37,254 nucleotides of DNA from Chloroflexota bacterium (lineage in GTDB: Bacteria > Chloroflexota > UBA6077 > SHYK01): positions 1 through 37,254 of the forward strand of contig WHTR01000023.1 in the NCBI GenBank assembly GCA_009377635.1. The letters run 5' to 3'. A model generated the notes under the pieces. The model saw nothing but the letters and a program-made list of their open reading frames with translations. It searched no databases and was not told the origin of the DNA. Position 1 is the stretch's first letter, and every line of letters begins with the position of its first letter. Made by a program: the position numbers and the translations under genes. Below are positions 6,978-13,669 of the stretch, piece by piece.

Positions 6978-7126
6978 ACACGAACGATCTCCGCAGCCTG
7001 CCTCAGCATGAAATCTCATGGTGCCCGCCGCTTTCTGACGCGGAGCTGGAGCGCTGGGTGTGCCTCGGCATGGCCGTCGTGCAGCGCATCATCGCCGAGC
7101 GGAAGGCCAAGCATGGCGAATTGTGA
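6974..7126 (+). CDS. small hypothetical protein
   Basis: 50 aa, ATG overlapping the XRE stop (ATGA). The sequence includes SWCPPLSDAELERWVCLGMA and then a basic helix ending in AERKAKHGEL. It overlaps the next gene by 14 bases. Continuous coupling on both sides is the main support. No family recognised. Confidence 0.65.
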   Translation: MNTNDLRSLPQHEISWCPPLSDAELERWVCLGMAVVQRIIAERKAKHGEL

Positions 7127-7313
7127 GGCGTTTGTCCCGGTACCGAACACCTGGGCCGAGTCCGTGCGCTGTCGGAAGCGGGCGAAGAAACTGGTGACCG
7201 ACCTGCTCGGGACCGAATGGCGATTCTGCGAAGCGTGCGCGGCGGAGAAGTACCCCATGTACCTTCAGGGCTGGGAGCAGCGGAGGCCGACGATACAGGA
7301 GATTGCGGGATGA
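7113..7313 (+). CDS. small cysteine-rich protein
   Basis: 66 aa starting at ATG 7113 with GGAAGG upstream. Cysteines occur at MANCEAF, VRCRKR and the CEACAAEKYP pair, the pattern of a small treble-clef or zinc-ribbon fold; a C-terminal helix follows. Overlaps both neighbours. Several such zinc proteins are scattered through this operon (7806-8012, 8374-8607). Function unknown. Confidence 0.7.
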   Translation: MANCEAFVPVPNTWAESVRCRKRAKKLVTDLLGTEWRFCEACAAEKYPMYLQGWEQRRPTIQEIAG

Positions 7314-7624
7314 GCACGGCAGAGGAGATCGCGCGCGTCCGGCGGCGGATCACGAAGCTGTCGCGCTGGACTCAAGGGGCATCTGCGCGTACCGCCGGTG
7401 GAGCGCCAGTCGAGCCTGACGCGTTCGTGGCGGTGCGCTGGTGCGTGGAGGGAGCACGCCGGCGCGAACGGATGACGGACGACGTGTATTGGCACATCGA
7501 GCGGGTTAGCGCGGAGCTGTTTGGATGCAGTCCCTTGGGGGTCAATGACGAGCTTGGCCACGCGGCGGTGCTGCGGGTGCTGGACGAGGCCGAGCGGCGG
7601 GCGAAGGAGGAGGGGGATGTATGA
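7310..7624 (+). CDS. hypothetical protein
   Basis: 104 aa, ATGA-coupled. Mostly alpha-helical by composition, with RVRRRITKLSRWTQ at the start and LGHAAVLRVLDEAERRAKEE at the end. No recognised domain. Part of a run of small early or middle genes of unknown role between the replication and packaging modules. Confidence 0.68.
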   Translation: MSTAEEIARVRRRITKLSRWTQGASARTAGGAPVEPDAFVAVRWCVEGARRRERMTDDVYWHIERVSAELFGCSPLGVNDELGHAAVLRVLDEAERRAKEEGDV

Positions 7625-7809
7625 CTGACTGGCTGATCGTTGCGGAGGTCGCCGCGCTGGAGCGGGTGTCGCGGGAGATCGAACGTCTGAAATGCTGGCA
7701 TCTCGATCAACCGCTGGACCATGAGGAGGAGAGCTACAACGATGCGATTGCGCACGCACTGGCGGTGATCGAGGAGGGGATAGAGCGAGCCAAGGGGGAG
7801 AAGCCGTGA
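7621..7809 (+). CDS. hypothetical protein
   Basis: 62 aa, ATGA-coupled, helical and acidic. The ending (AIAHALAVIEEGIERAKGEK) resembles the ends of the proteins at 30964-31155 (IDAAIARAKGE) and 32750-33253 (LEDAIARAKRR), so these may share a short helical tail. No function assigned. Confidence 0.68.
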   Translation: MTDWLIVAEVAALERVSREIERLKCWHLDQPLDHEEESYNDAIAHALAVIEEGIERAKGEKP

Positions 7810-8012
7810 GTATCTGGAAGCAGGGCGCGATCTCGATTGACTGGCCGCAGTATGAATTCCCGCTGCCATGCGATGCCTGCGGGAATGAGCCGGCGCTTTT
7901 GCTTCAGCGTCGGGAAGGGAAAGAACACCAGGAGATACAGATCTGTCGGATGTGTCTCTCCCGGATGGCCGAGACCGTCTTGCATGCAACATACGATCCC
8001 GCCATCCGATAG
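7806..8012 (+). CDS. zinc-ribbon protein
   Basis: 68 aa, GTG start overlapping the upstream stop. Two CxxC knuckles, CDACGNEPAL and CRMCLSRM, about 28 residues apart, form a likely zinc ribbon. Such small ribbons in phages often bind nucleic acid or host transcription factors, but the target is unknown here. Confidence 0.75.
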   Translation: MSIWKQGAISIDWPQYEFPLPCDACGNEPALLLQRREGKEHQEIQICRMCLSRMAETVLHATYDPAIR

Positions 8013-8026
8013 GCGCAGGGGGAGAG

Positions 8027-8377
8027 ATGAGCAGAGACCGGATCCCGCCGAAGCTGCCGCCGGACTACACGGAGGGACCGCCCCGCGATATCTGGAATCG
8101 GGAGAAGCCGCCGGATCTGGAGCCCGAGATTCAGCGGAAAGGACTTCCGATGCCTATCTGGCTGAAGCCGCCGACGGGCGATATCACGGAGCAGGCGCTC
8201 CCGTTCTCTCGGAATCCGATGTATCTCCTGATCGCGGTACTGCTGCTTGGCGCGGTTGTGGCGCTCGTGGTCTTTGTGCCATGGGCGTTGATTCTCCTGG
8301 TGGGAATCATCGTGGGCGCGTTCTTTGTGTCGATGATCGCATTCTTTCTCCAGCTCGCCTGGGAGCACCGGCCATGA
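8027..8377 (+). CDS. membrane protein with two transmembrane segments
   Basis: 116 aa from ATG 8027 (GGGGGAGAG just upstream). The first 60 residues are proline-rich and polar. Two hydrophobic segments follow: MYLLIAVLLLGAVVALVVFV and an adjacent one (ALILLVGIIVGAFFVSMIAF), separated by a short turn. It is too far from the lysins to be an obvious holin. It could be a superinfection or envelope factor. Function unknown. Confidence 0.75.
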   Translation: MSRDRIPPKLPPDYTEGPPRDIWNREKPPDLEPEIQRKGLPMPIWLKPPTGDITEQALPFSRNPMYLLIAVLLLGAVVALVVFVPWALILLVGIIVGAFFVSMIAFFLQLAWEHRP

Positions 8378-8607
8378 TCCGACGCTCGGCCCATCGGCAA
8401 GAAGGAATCCCGTGCGATCTCCAACCCTGCCCAAACGATGCGCTGCTCGCCACGCGCGCGGCCGGTTTGCCTGCGCTCCGCCTCTGCCGGGACTGCTGTC
8501 ACGGGCTCGTAGCTGCCTACCGCATGATGGGCATCGGCTCGGTCACGACGGCGCTCGTCCCCGGTTGGGAGCGGTCGCTGGCGTTTGTGGGCGAGCCCGA
8601 GCCATGA
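8374..8607 (+). CDS. small cysteine-containing hypothetical protein
   Basis: 77 aa, ATGA-coupled. It has CDLQPCPNDA and LCRDCCHGLV, which look like a zinc site of the type in phage Zn-binding small proteins, then MGIGSVTTALVPGWERSLAF. No family recognised; ATGA-coupled to the DUF1064-type nuclease downstream. Confidence 0.7.
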   Translation: MIRRSAHRQEGIPCDLQPCPNDALLATRAAGLPALRLCRDCCHGLVAAYRMMGIGSVTTALVPGWERSLAFVGEPEP

Positions 8608-8921
8608 GACCGGGGAAGTACGGCAACGTCCCGACGCCGCTCGCGGGTCATACGTTCGCGTCCAAGGCCGAGGCGCGCCGCTATGCGGAGCTTGCTCTCC
8701 TCGAGTCGGCCGGGCACATCTATCAGCTCGAGGTGCATCCGCCGTTTCCGCTCGTGGTCAACGGCCAGCTCATCGGGACCTACCGGGCGGATTTCTCGTA
8801 CGTCCAGGATGGACGATTCGTCTGTGAAGACGTCAAAGGCGCGAGACCCCGCGACTGGCCGCGCACGAAGAAGCTCATGCGGGCGCTCTACGATATCGAT
8901 GTGGTGGAGATCGCCGCATGA
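8604..8921 (+). CDS. DUF1064-type phage nuclease (PD-(D/E)XK-like)
   Basis: 105 aa, full length for DUF1064. Conserved features: FASKAEARRYAEL (E23), a strand ending YRADFSYV (D63), and EDVKGA (D76, K78), giving the E...D...(D/E)xK catalytic pattern. Family members occur next to terminase or replication genes and are thought to resolve branched DNA or trim ends. Here it directly precedes the packaging genes, which supports a DNA-processing step before packaging. Confidence 0.87.
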   Translation: MRPGKYGNVPTPLAGHTFASKAEARRYAELALLESAGHIYQLEVHPPFPLVVNGQLIGTYRADFSYVQDGRFVCEDVKGARPRDWPRTKKLMRALYDIDVVEIAA

Positions 8922-9031
8922 ACTACAACCGGTGGGGCGGGCAGATCAACCGGTTGTGTGCCCTGCCCATTCCGTGCATAATGCGCACAGCAGCTTGTTT
9001 CGTGCATGACAGCAAGCGGGAAGCAAGATGA
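8918..9031 (+). CDS. possible 37-aa ORF bridging to terminase
   Basis: ATG overlaps the DUF1064 gene stop and TGA overlaps the terminase start (ATGA at both ends), so the reading frame chains perfectly. The predicted peptide is compositionally unlike its neighbours, and the same DNA carries a promoter-like region with paired ACCGGT sites. It may be a leader peptide or simply intergenic control DNA. Confidence 0.35.
   Translation: MNYNRWGGQINRLCALPIPCIMRTAACFVHDSKREAR
8925..8982 (+). promoter_or_regulatory. candidate late promoter with paired ACCGGT sites
   Basis: ACAACCGGT (8925-8933) and the palindrome CAACCGGTTG (8947-8956) have cores exactly 21 bp apart. The second overlaps a -35-like TTGTGT (8954-8959). 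A 17-base spacer leads to CATAAT (8977-8982), about 46 bp before the small terminase ATG. Two sites spaced by two turns upstream of a weak -35 is typical of an activator or repressor binding pair. Confidence 0.45.
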
Positions 9032-9327
9032 CTTGGGTCCGAGGCCAATCAGGAAACCCCGCCGGCCGTCCACGAAAGGATGATCCGATCACGCAGGCCA
9101 TCCGGTCCACCCTCCGCGAGAAAGACGGCCCATCTACCTACCGCGTTTTGCTCGCCCGTAAGCTGGTCCAGATGGCCGTGGGCGGCGACTTGGCCGCTGC
9201 CCGTGAGGTCCTCGACCGGGTCGAAGGCAAGCCAACGGAACGCCGCGAAGTCACCGGCGCTGATGGGAGCGCTCTTGCCCTGTTGATCACGCGTCTGGAC
9301 GGAGCCAATGGCAACCCTCGCTCCTAG
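9028..9327 (+). CDS. terS: small terminase subunit-like DNA-binding protein
   Basis: 99 aa. Begins with RGQSGNPAGRPRKDDPI, the GNPAGRPRK motif of the DUF5681/small-terminase group, followed by helices (LLARKLVQMAVGGDLAAARE, EVLDRVEGKP). It immediately precedes and overlaps the large subunit by 20 bases. Small subunits recognise pac or cos DNA and regulate the motor. Assigned from motif plus position. Confidence 0.8.
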   Translation: MTWVRGQSGNPAGRPRKDDPITQAIRSTLREKDGPSTYRVLLARKLVQMAVGGDLAAAREVLDRVEGKPTERREVTGADGSALALLITRLDGANGNPRS

Positions 9328-10510
9328 GCGCACGCTCCAGGTCGCCCTCCATGACGGCCAGCTCGCCGTCCTCGACCGCACGGAACCCGTCGTCTTCGCC
9401 CTCGCTGGCACCGGCAGCGGAAAAACCTACCTGGGGCCCGTCTGGGCACTTTCCCAGACGGGCCCGGACCTCACCGCGGATGGCCTCGTCGTCGCGCCGT
9501 ATAAGATCCTCCAGCGGACCGCCAAGCCTGCGTGTCTCGCGCTCTGGGGTGACCAGCTCGGCCTCGGCGCCTGGGAGTCCAAGGCCGACGGTATCTGGCG
9601 GTTCCACGCTGGTGGCCGCATCACTTTCGCGTCGGCCGATACGCCCGAGTCCATCGAGGGTGCCCATGTCCACTGGGCGTGGTGCGACGAAGCCGGGCAG
9701 CGTCAATTCCCGGAGGCTGCGTGGGAAGCCGTCCAGCGCCGGGTGCGCTTTCATCAGGGGCGTATCCTTGGCACAACGACCCCGTATGCCCTCGGCTGGC
9801 TGAATGCGCTTTGGGAGCAGTGGCGGCGCGGCGCCCGGCCGGATGTTGCGTTCGTCAGCTTCCCCTCAACAGCGAATCCGCTCTTCCCCCGAGAGGAGTT
9901 CGAACGGGCGCGGCAGACGCTCCCAGCCTGGCAGTTCCGGATGTTTCACCTCGGCGAGTGGGACCGGCCCGCGGGCTTGGTCTACGCCGATATCACCGAT
10001 GCCCTCTGGGTCGATGCCCTTCCGGCCGAGGCCGCGACGTGGGATACCTATGCCGGTATCGACTTCGGCTTTAACAACCCGACCGCCGTCATCTTCGGCG
10101 TCCTCTCGCCGGATGACGTCCTGTTCGTCGCCGACGAGTACTACGCGTCCGGCCGCACGGATGCGGACAATGCCCGCGCGGCATCGGGTGCTGGCGTCGT
10201 GCGGGCCTGGGGCGATCCGTCCTCTCCTGAAGCCATCGAGGAATTCCGCCGGGCTGGCTGGCGGATCGTTGCGAGCGAGCGCCACGAGGTAAAAGCGGGC
10301 ATCACCGAGGTCATCGAACGGATTCGCACGAACCGACTGCGGTTCGTCCGTGGCCGGCTCGATGCGTTGATCCGTGAGCTCGATAGCTATGTCTGGGACG
10401 AGCGCAAGCCGGACGCACCGGTCAAGCTCAATGATCATGGCTGCGATGCGACCCGGTATCTCTGCTGGGGACTCTCGCGGCAGCGCCGGGCCCGCTGGAG
10501 GTTCGCCTGA
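9308..10510 (+). CDS. terL: large terminase subunit
   Basis: 400 aa. ATPase: Walker A AGTGSGKT (33-40), Walker B HWAWCDEA with D127/E128, coupling motif near LGTTTPY. Nuclease (RNase H fold): AGIDFGFNNPTA with D252, then HGCDATRY with D380. This motor pumps DNA into the prohead and cuts concatemers. Length is slightly short for the family (usually 420-550), but all catalytic positions are present. Stop and portal start overlap (TGATG). Confidence 0.95.
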   Translation: MATLAPRRTLQVALHDGQLAVLDRTEPVVFALAGTGSGKTYLGPVWALSQTGPDLTADGLVVAPYKILQRTAKPACLALWGDQLGLGAWESKADGIWRFHAGGRITFASADTPESIEGAHVHWAWCDEAGQRQFPEAAWEAVQRRVRFHQGRILGTTTPYALGWLNALWEQWRRGARPDVAFVSFPSTANPLFPREEFERARQTLPAWQFRMFHLGEWDRPAGLVYADITDALWVDALPAEAATWDTYAGIDFGFNNPTAVIFGVLSPDDVLFVADEYYASGRTDADNARAASGAGVVRAWGDPSSPEAIEEFRRAGWRIVASERHEVKAGITEVIERIRTNRLRFVRGRLDALIRELDSYVWDERKPDAPVKLNDHGCDATRYLCWGLSRQRRARWRFA

Positions 10511-12615
10511 TGCTGACCCGACTCAAGGCCCTCACGCGCATGGTCTTCGGCCGGGCGCGCGGGGTGCTTGGCCTGTTTCTCCCGCGATCTCAGATCAACT
10601 ACGCCGAGCTCGTCGGCGACGGCCTCCGGTCATCGGTCGTCATGGCGCCCGTGCTCTGGATCGCCCGGACGTTCCCGGAAGCGCCCATTCAGATCATCCA
10701 GACGACGCCTGATGGCGAGGAGGAGAACCTCGCCGGCCATCCCCTCGCCCAGCTCCTCGAGCGGCCGAACCCCTCCTTCTCCGGCCACGTGCTCTGGATG
10801 GCGACCATGCTCTCCTGGGTCATCAACGGCAATGCCTACTGGGTGAAGATCCGCAACCGCCTCAAGCAGGTTGTCGAGCTCTGGTACGTCCCACACTGGC
10901 TCATCGAGCCGGTCGCACCGGCAGACGGGTCCGCCTACATTGACCACTACGACTATCGCCCGGCACTCGACCTCATCCGGCTGGAGCCCGAGGACGTGGT
11001 CCACTTCCGCTACGGCCTCGACCCGCACGACATCCGCAAGGGCCTCTCGCCGCTTACGTCCGTCCTGCGCGAGGTGTTCACGGATGACGAGGCAGCCGCG
11101 ATGTCGGCCGCGCTGCTCCGAAACATGGGCGTGCCCGGCCTCGTCATCAGCCCGGACACGGACCACGAGCTGACCGACGACGATGTCAAAGAGGTGAAGG
11201 AGTACATGAGCCGCCAGTTTGCTGGCGACCAGCGCGGCACGCCGCTTGTGGCGCGCAATCGGACGAAGGTCGAGCAGTTTGGTTTCTCGCCGGAGCAGCT
11301 GAATCTCCGCGCGCTCCGCCAGGTGCCAGAAGAGCGGGTTAGCGCCGTGCTCGGTATCCCGGCTATCGTCACCGGCTTCGGCGCCGGCCTGGCGCGGTCC
11401 ACGTTCGCCAACTACGAAGAGAGTCGTGCCGCTGCCTACGAGGGCAACATCATCCCCTCCCAGCGGATCATCGCCGCTGAGCTCAAGCACCAGCTGCTCG
11501 TGGACTTCGAGCCCGACGTCCGGGCGCTCCGGGTCGGCTTCGATCTGCGCGGCGTGCGCGTGCTCCAGGAGGACATGAATGCGCTTGCCGACCGGGCGAA
11601 TCGGATGGTGCAAGGCGGCTGGATCACGGTCGGCGAGGGCCGCCGCCTCGTCGGCATGGCGTCGGACGCCTCGCATGAGGTGTATCTCCGCGGGGCGAAC
11701 GTCATCGAGGTGCCGGTCCGGCCGGCAGAGGCCGCCCCGCTCCTGACGGCCGGCCGGCGCAATGGCCACGGGGCGAAGGCGGACGGGCTCGACCTGACCT
11801 ACGGCTCAGCCGAGCACGAACGCCGCTGGAAAGCTGCCATGGCCCGCACGGAGCCGCACGAGGTCCGGGTCGCCGAGGCGGTGCGCGGGCTCTTCGCGAC
11901 CCAGGAGGCCGAAGTTCTCGGCCGGTTGCGCAAAGGCCGCAAGGATGCCGCAGATACCCGGCGGACGCCGTTCGACCGGACGGCATGGGATCGTCGGATC
12001 GCCGATGCGCTCACGCCGCACCTGGCTGCCGCGCTCGAAGACGGCGCCACCGCCACGCTCGATGATCTCGCCGTCGATGCCGCCTTTGATCTCGCCGATC
12101 CACGCGCTGCCTCCTGGCTGCGCGAGCGGACGGTCCGTCTCGCCGGGGAGGTGAACCTCACGACGGAGCAGGCGATCCGAGAGGCGCTCGCGGCGGGCAC
12201 GGAGGCCGGCGAGGGCATCCCGCAGCTCACCCGCCGGGTGCAGGACGTGTTCGCTGATGCGAGCCGCAATCGGGCGCGGGTCATCGCGCGGACGGAAACA
12301 TTGGCCGCCTCGAACGCGGGCACGCTCGAGGCGGCCCGGCAGTCCGGCGTGGCGGAGACGAAGACGTGGTACAGCTCGCTCGACCAGCGCGTCCGGCCGT
12401 CGCACGCGGCGGCGCACGGGCAGGTCCGGCGGCTCGATGAGGATTTCGAGGTCGGCGGCTCGCGCGGGCCGGCGCCGGGGCAGATCGCCGCCGCCGGTGA
12501 GTCGATTCAGTGCCGGTGTGTGATGCAGATCGGGACGACGCCAGCGGCGGCAGGTGCACCATTGCTTGCTGCGCGGAGGACGAATGGCCACACCGCCATC
12601 CCGGCCGGATCTTAA
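10510..12615 (+). CDS. portal protein fused to MuF-type minor head protein
   Basis: 701 aa. The first 400 residues are an HK97-family portal (QINYAELVGDGLRSSVVMA; HPLAQLLERPNPSFSGH; HFRYGLDP; ILGIPAIV-like AVLGIPAIVTGFGAGLARST). Residues about 410-550 are a helical linker. The last 150 contain a phage Mu F-like domain: ARVIARTETLAASNAG, TWYSSLDQRVRPSHAAAHGQ and the closing IQCRCVMQ. MuF proteins are normally separate and enter the head as accessory or toxin-delivery proteins. Fusion to the portal gives an equimolar dodecamer of both. No frameshift or stop separates the two parts. Confidence 0.92.
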   Translation: MLTRLKALTRMVFGRARGVLGLFLPRSQINYAELVGDGLRSSVVMAPVLWIARTFPEAPIQIIQTTPDGEEENLAGHPLAQLLERPNPSFSGHVLWMATMLSWVINGNAYWVKIRNRLKQVVELWYVPHWLIEPVAPADGSAYIDHYDYRPALDLIRLEPEDVVHFRYGLDPHDIRKGLSPLTSVLREVFTDDEAAAMSAALLRNMGVPGLVISPDTDHELTDDDVKEVKEYMSRQFAGDQRGTPLVARNRTKVEQFGFSPEQLNLRALRQVPEERVSAVLGIPAIVTGFGAGLARSTFANYEESRAAAYEGNIIPSQRIIAAELKHQLLVDFEPDVRALRVGFDLRGVRVLQEDMNALADRANRMVQGGWITVGEGRRLVGMASDASHEVYLRGANVIEVPVRPAEAAPLLTAGRRNGHGAKADGLDLTYGSAEHERRWKAAMARTEPHEVRVAEAVRGLFATQEAEVLGRLRKGRKDAADTRRTPFDRTAWDRRIADALTPHLAAALEDGATATLDDLAVDAAFDLADPRAASWLRERTVRLAGEVNLTTEQAIREALAAGTEAGEGIPQLTRRVQDVFADASRNRARVIARTETLAASNAGTLEAARQSGVAETKTWYSSLDQRVRPSHAAAHGQVRRLDEDFEVGGSRGPAPGQIAAAGESIQCRCVMQIGTTPAAAGAPLLAARRTNGHTAIPAGS

Positions 12616-12730
12616 GATCGTCGACGAGACGCCGCGTTGCACGGCCTGCGGGCGCGTGCTCTTCGGCCACGCCGCGCGACCGTGGTCCGTCAAGTGCCGG
12701 CGCTGTGGCTTGCTGAACACCCAGACGTGA
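12584..12730 (+). CDS. Com-like zinc-ribbon protein
   Basis: 48 aa, beginning inside the 3' end of the portal-MuF gene, with GGAGG before the ATG. Pattern: PRCTACGRVLFGH then VKCRRCGLLN, two CxxC pairs 17 residues apart with LF between. This matches the Com family (phage Mu Com, a zinc protein that binds mom mRNA and enables its translation). No mom-like modification gene is visible here. It could regulate translation of a head gene or a leader RNA; the promoter/terminator pair at 12714-12817 directly follows it. Confidence 0.75.
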   Translation: MATPPSRPDLKIVDETPRCTACGRVLFGHAARPWSVKCRRCGLLNTQT

Positions 12731-12742
12731 GCGTGCTATACT
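12714..12742 (+). promoter_or_regulatory. candidate promoter with extended -10
   Basis: TGAACA (12714-12719), 17 bases, TATACT (12737-12742) preceded by TGC, giving an extended -10. It begins within the end of the Com-like gene and would start RNA near 12749, only about 70 bases before a strong terminator (12771-12817). It matches 4 of 6 at -35 and 5 of 6 at -10. Confidence 0.55.
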
Positions 12743-12770
12743 GGCGGTAACTGCATACGGTCCCGGTGCG

Positions 12771-12817
12771 GCCCTCTCTCGCCAGCGGCCCTTAAGGCGA
12801 GTGGAGGGCTTCTCTTT
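12771..12817 (+). terminator. strong intrinsic terminator in head gene cluster
   Basis: Outer stem GCCCTC (12771-12776) with GAGGGC (12804-12809); inner stem CTCGCC (12778-12783) with GGCGAG (12796-12801); loop of 12 bases; then TTCTCTTT (12810-12817). Orientation is plus strand only, since no T-run lies on the other side. CTGGCG (12741-12746) could alternatively pair with CGCCAG (12780-12785), breaking the inner stem in transcripts read through from upstream. Confidence 0.7.
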
Positions 12818-12830
12818 GCAATGGACATCC

Positions 12831-13574
12831 TTACGAGGCGCGGATCGCCACCGGCTTGATCCAACGTTCCTTTGTGAACTGCCAGTCTGCTCGTTGCCAT
12901 TTGCTTATCAGTCGGTGGCAGTTTGCGCAGAGCGTTTCAAAATTGGCTGGATCATCGTTCTCTGGATGCCCATCCCGGTGGTTGATATCGAGCTGGCATG
13001 GGTCCTCCGGGACAAAGCCGCAGCGTTCACAGGACGCCTTCAGAAAGCGCCGAGGGCTATTTCGCAGGGTACGTTCGCGCTGGCCATTCGAGCACACCCA
13101 GTTTGCGCCAGCAGCCGGGAATCCGCCGCCGAGCCCATTAGTTACCCGCCATGCGCGAATGGGCCCGCAATGCGTACATACCGCCGCTCTCGTCATTGGA
13201 TCGACGCTGACCAATTGGTGAACCCAAACATACTGTTGGCCTGGAGGCCGTCGCCCGCAGCCCCAGCGGCCGCCTTGTTTCCACAGTTGGACTGGACCGC
13301 ACAGAGCGCATACCCCGTGTCGGCTTTCGGGGTCGACCGTCAGCAGCGTGTGCGTCGGCCTACAGGTTTGGGAACAGTACTGCACGTCTCCGGATTTGCT
13401 GGCTTTCAGCCGCGATTGATGGACCCAGAAGATCTGTTTGCAGATGATGCAGGTTCGTTCGGCTCGGCGGTGTTGCGCCAGATTTCTACAGTGCCGGGAG
13501 CAATATCGGCCTGGGTTCGATGGGGGACGGGGGAAGAGCTGACCGCAGAACAAACAGGTAGACTGAATCGGCAT
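12831..13574 (-). CDS. zinc-rich HNH endonuclease, inserted in reverse
   Basis: 247 aa. The ATG at 13574 has GGAGG 6 bases upstream (minus strand); a GTG at 13667 has none. Several zinc knuckles run along the N-terminal two-thirds (CLFC/CSRHC, CIIC/CSQTC, CALC, CTHC). A classic HNH domain follows: CERCGF, LDINHRDGHPENDDPANFET, LCANCHR. It is the only minus-strand gene among the head genes. That placement is typical of free-standing or homing-like HNH genes that insert beside essential genes. The multi-zinc array probably sets target recognition. Confidence 0.85.
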   Translation of the reverse strand: MPIQSTCLFCGQLFPRPPSNPGRYCSRHCRNLAQHRRAERTCIICKQIFWVHQSRLKASKSGDVQYCSQTCRPTHTLLTVDPESRHGVCALCGPVQLWKQGGRWGCGRRPPGQQYVWVHQLVSVDPMTRAAVCTHCGPIRAWRVTNGLGGGFPAAGANWVCSNGQRERTLRNSPRRFLKASCERCGFVPEDPCQLDINHRDGHPENDDPANFETLCANCHRLISKWQRADWQFTKERWIKPVAIRAS

Positions 13575-13600
13575 CTCGAACCTCCGTTTCGGGATGTCCA

Positions 13601-13635
13601 GCCCTCGGCTGTTGCCAGCAGCGCGGGGGCCTTTT
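13601..13635 (+). terminator. weak terminator-like hairpin before protease gene
   Basis: GCTG (13608-13611) and CAGC (13616-13619) can pair, enclosed by GCCC (13601-13604) and GGGC (13627-13630), followed by CTTTT. The stems are short and the interior is asymmetric. It would lie in the leader of the capsid transcript and opposite the HNH start. Confidence 0.25.
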
Positions 13636-13669
13636 CGTGCCCAGATTGGACGGGGAGCGGGGGGCACTA

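Noticed and set aside
10630-11769. 379-aa open frame on the minus strand
   Set aside because: Antisense to the portal-MuF gene. Composition is that of a GC-rich shadow frame.
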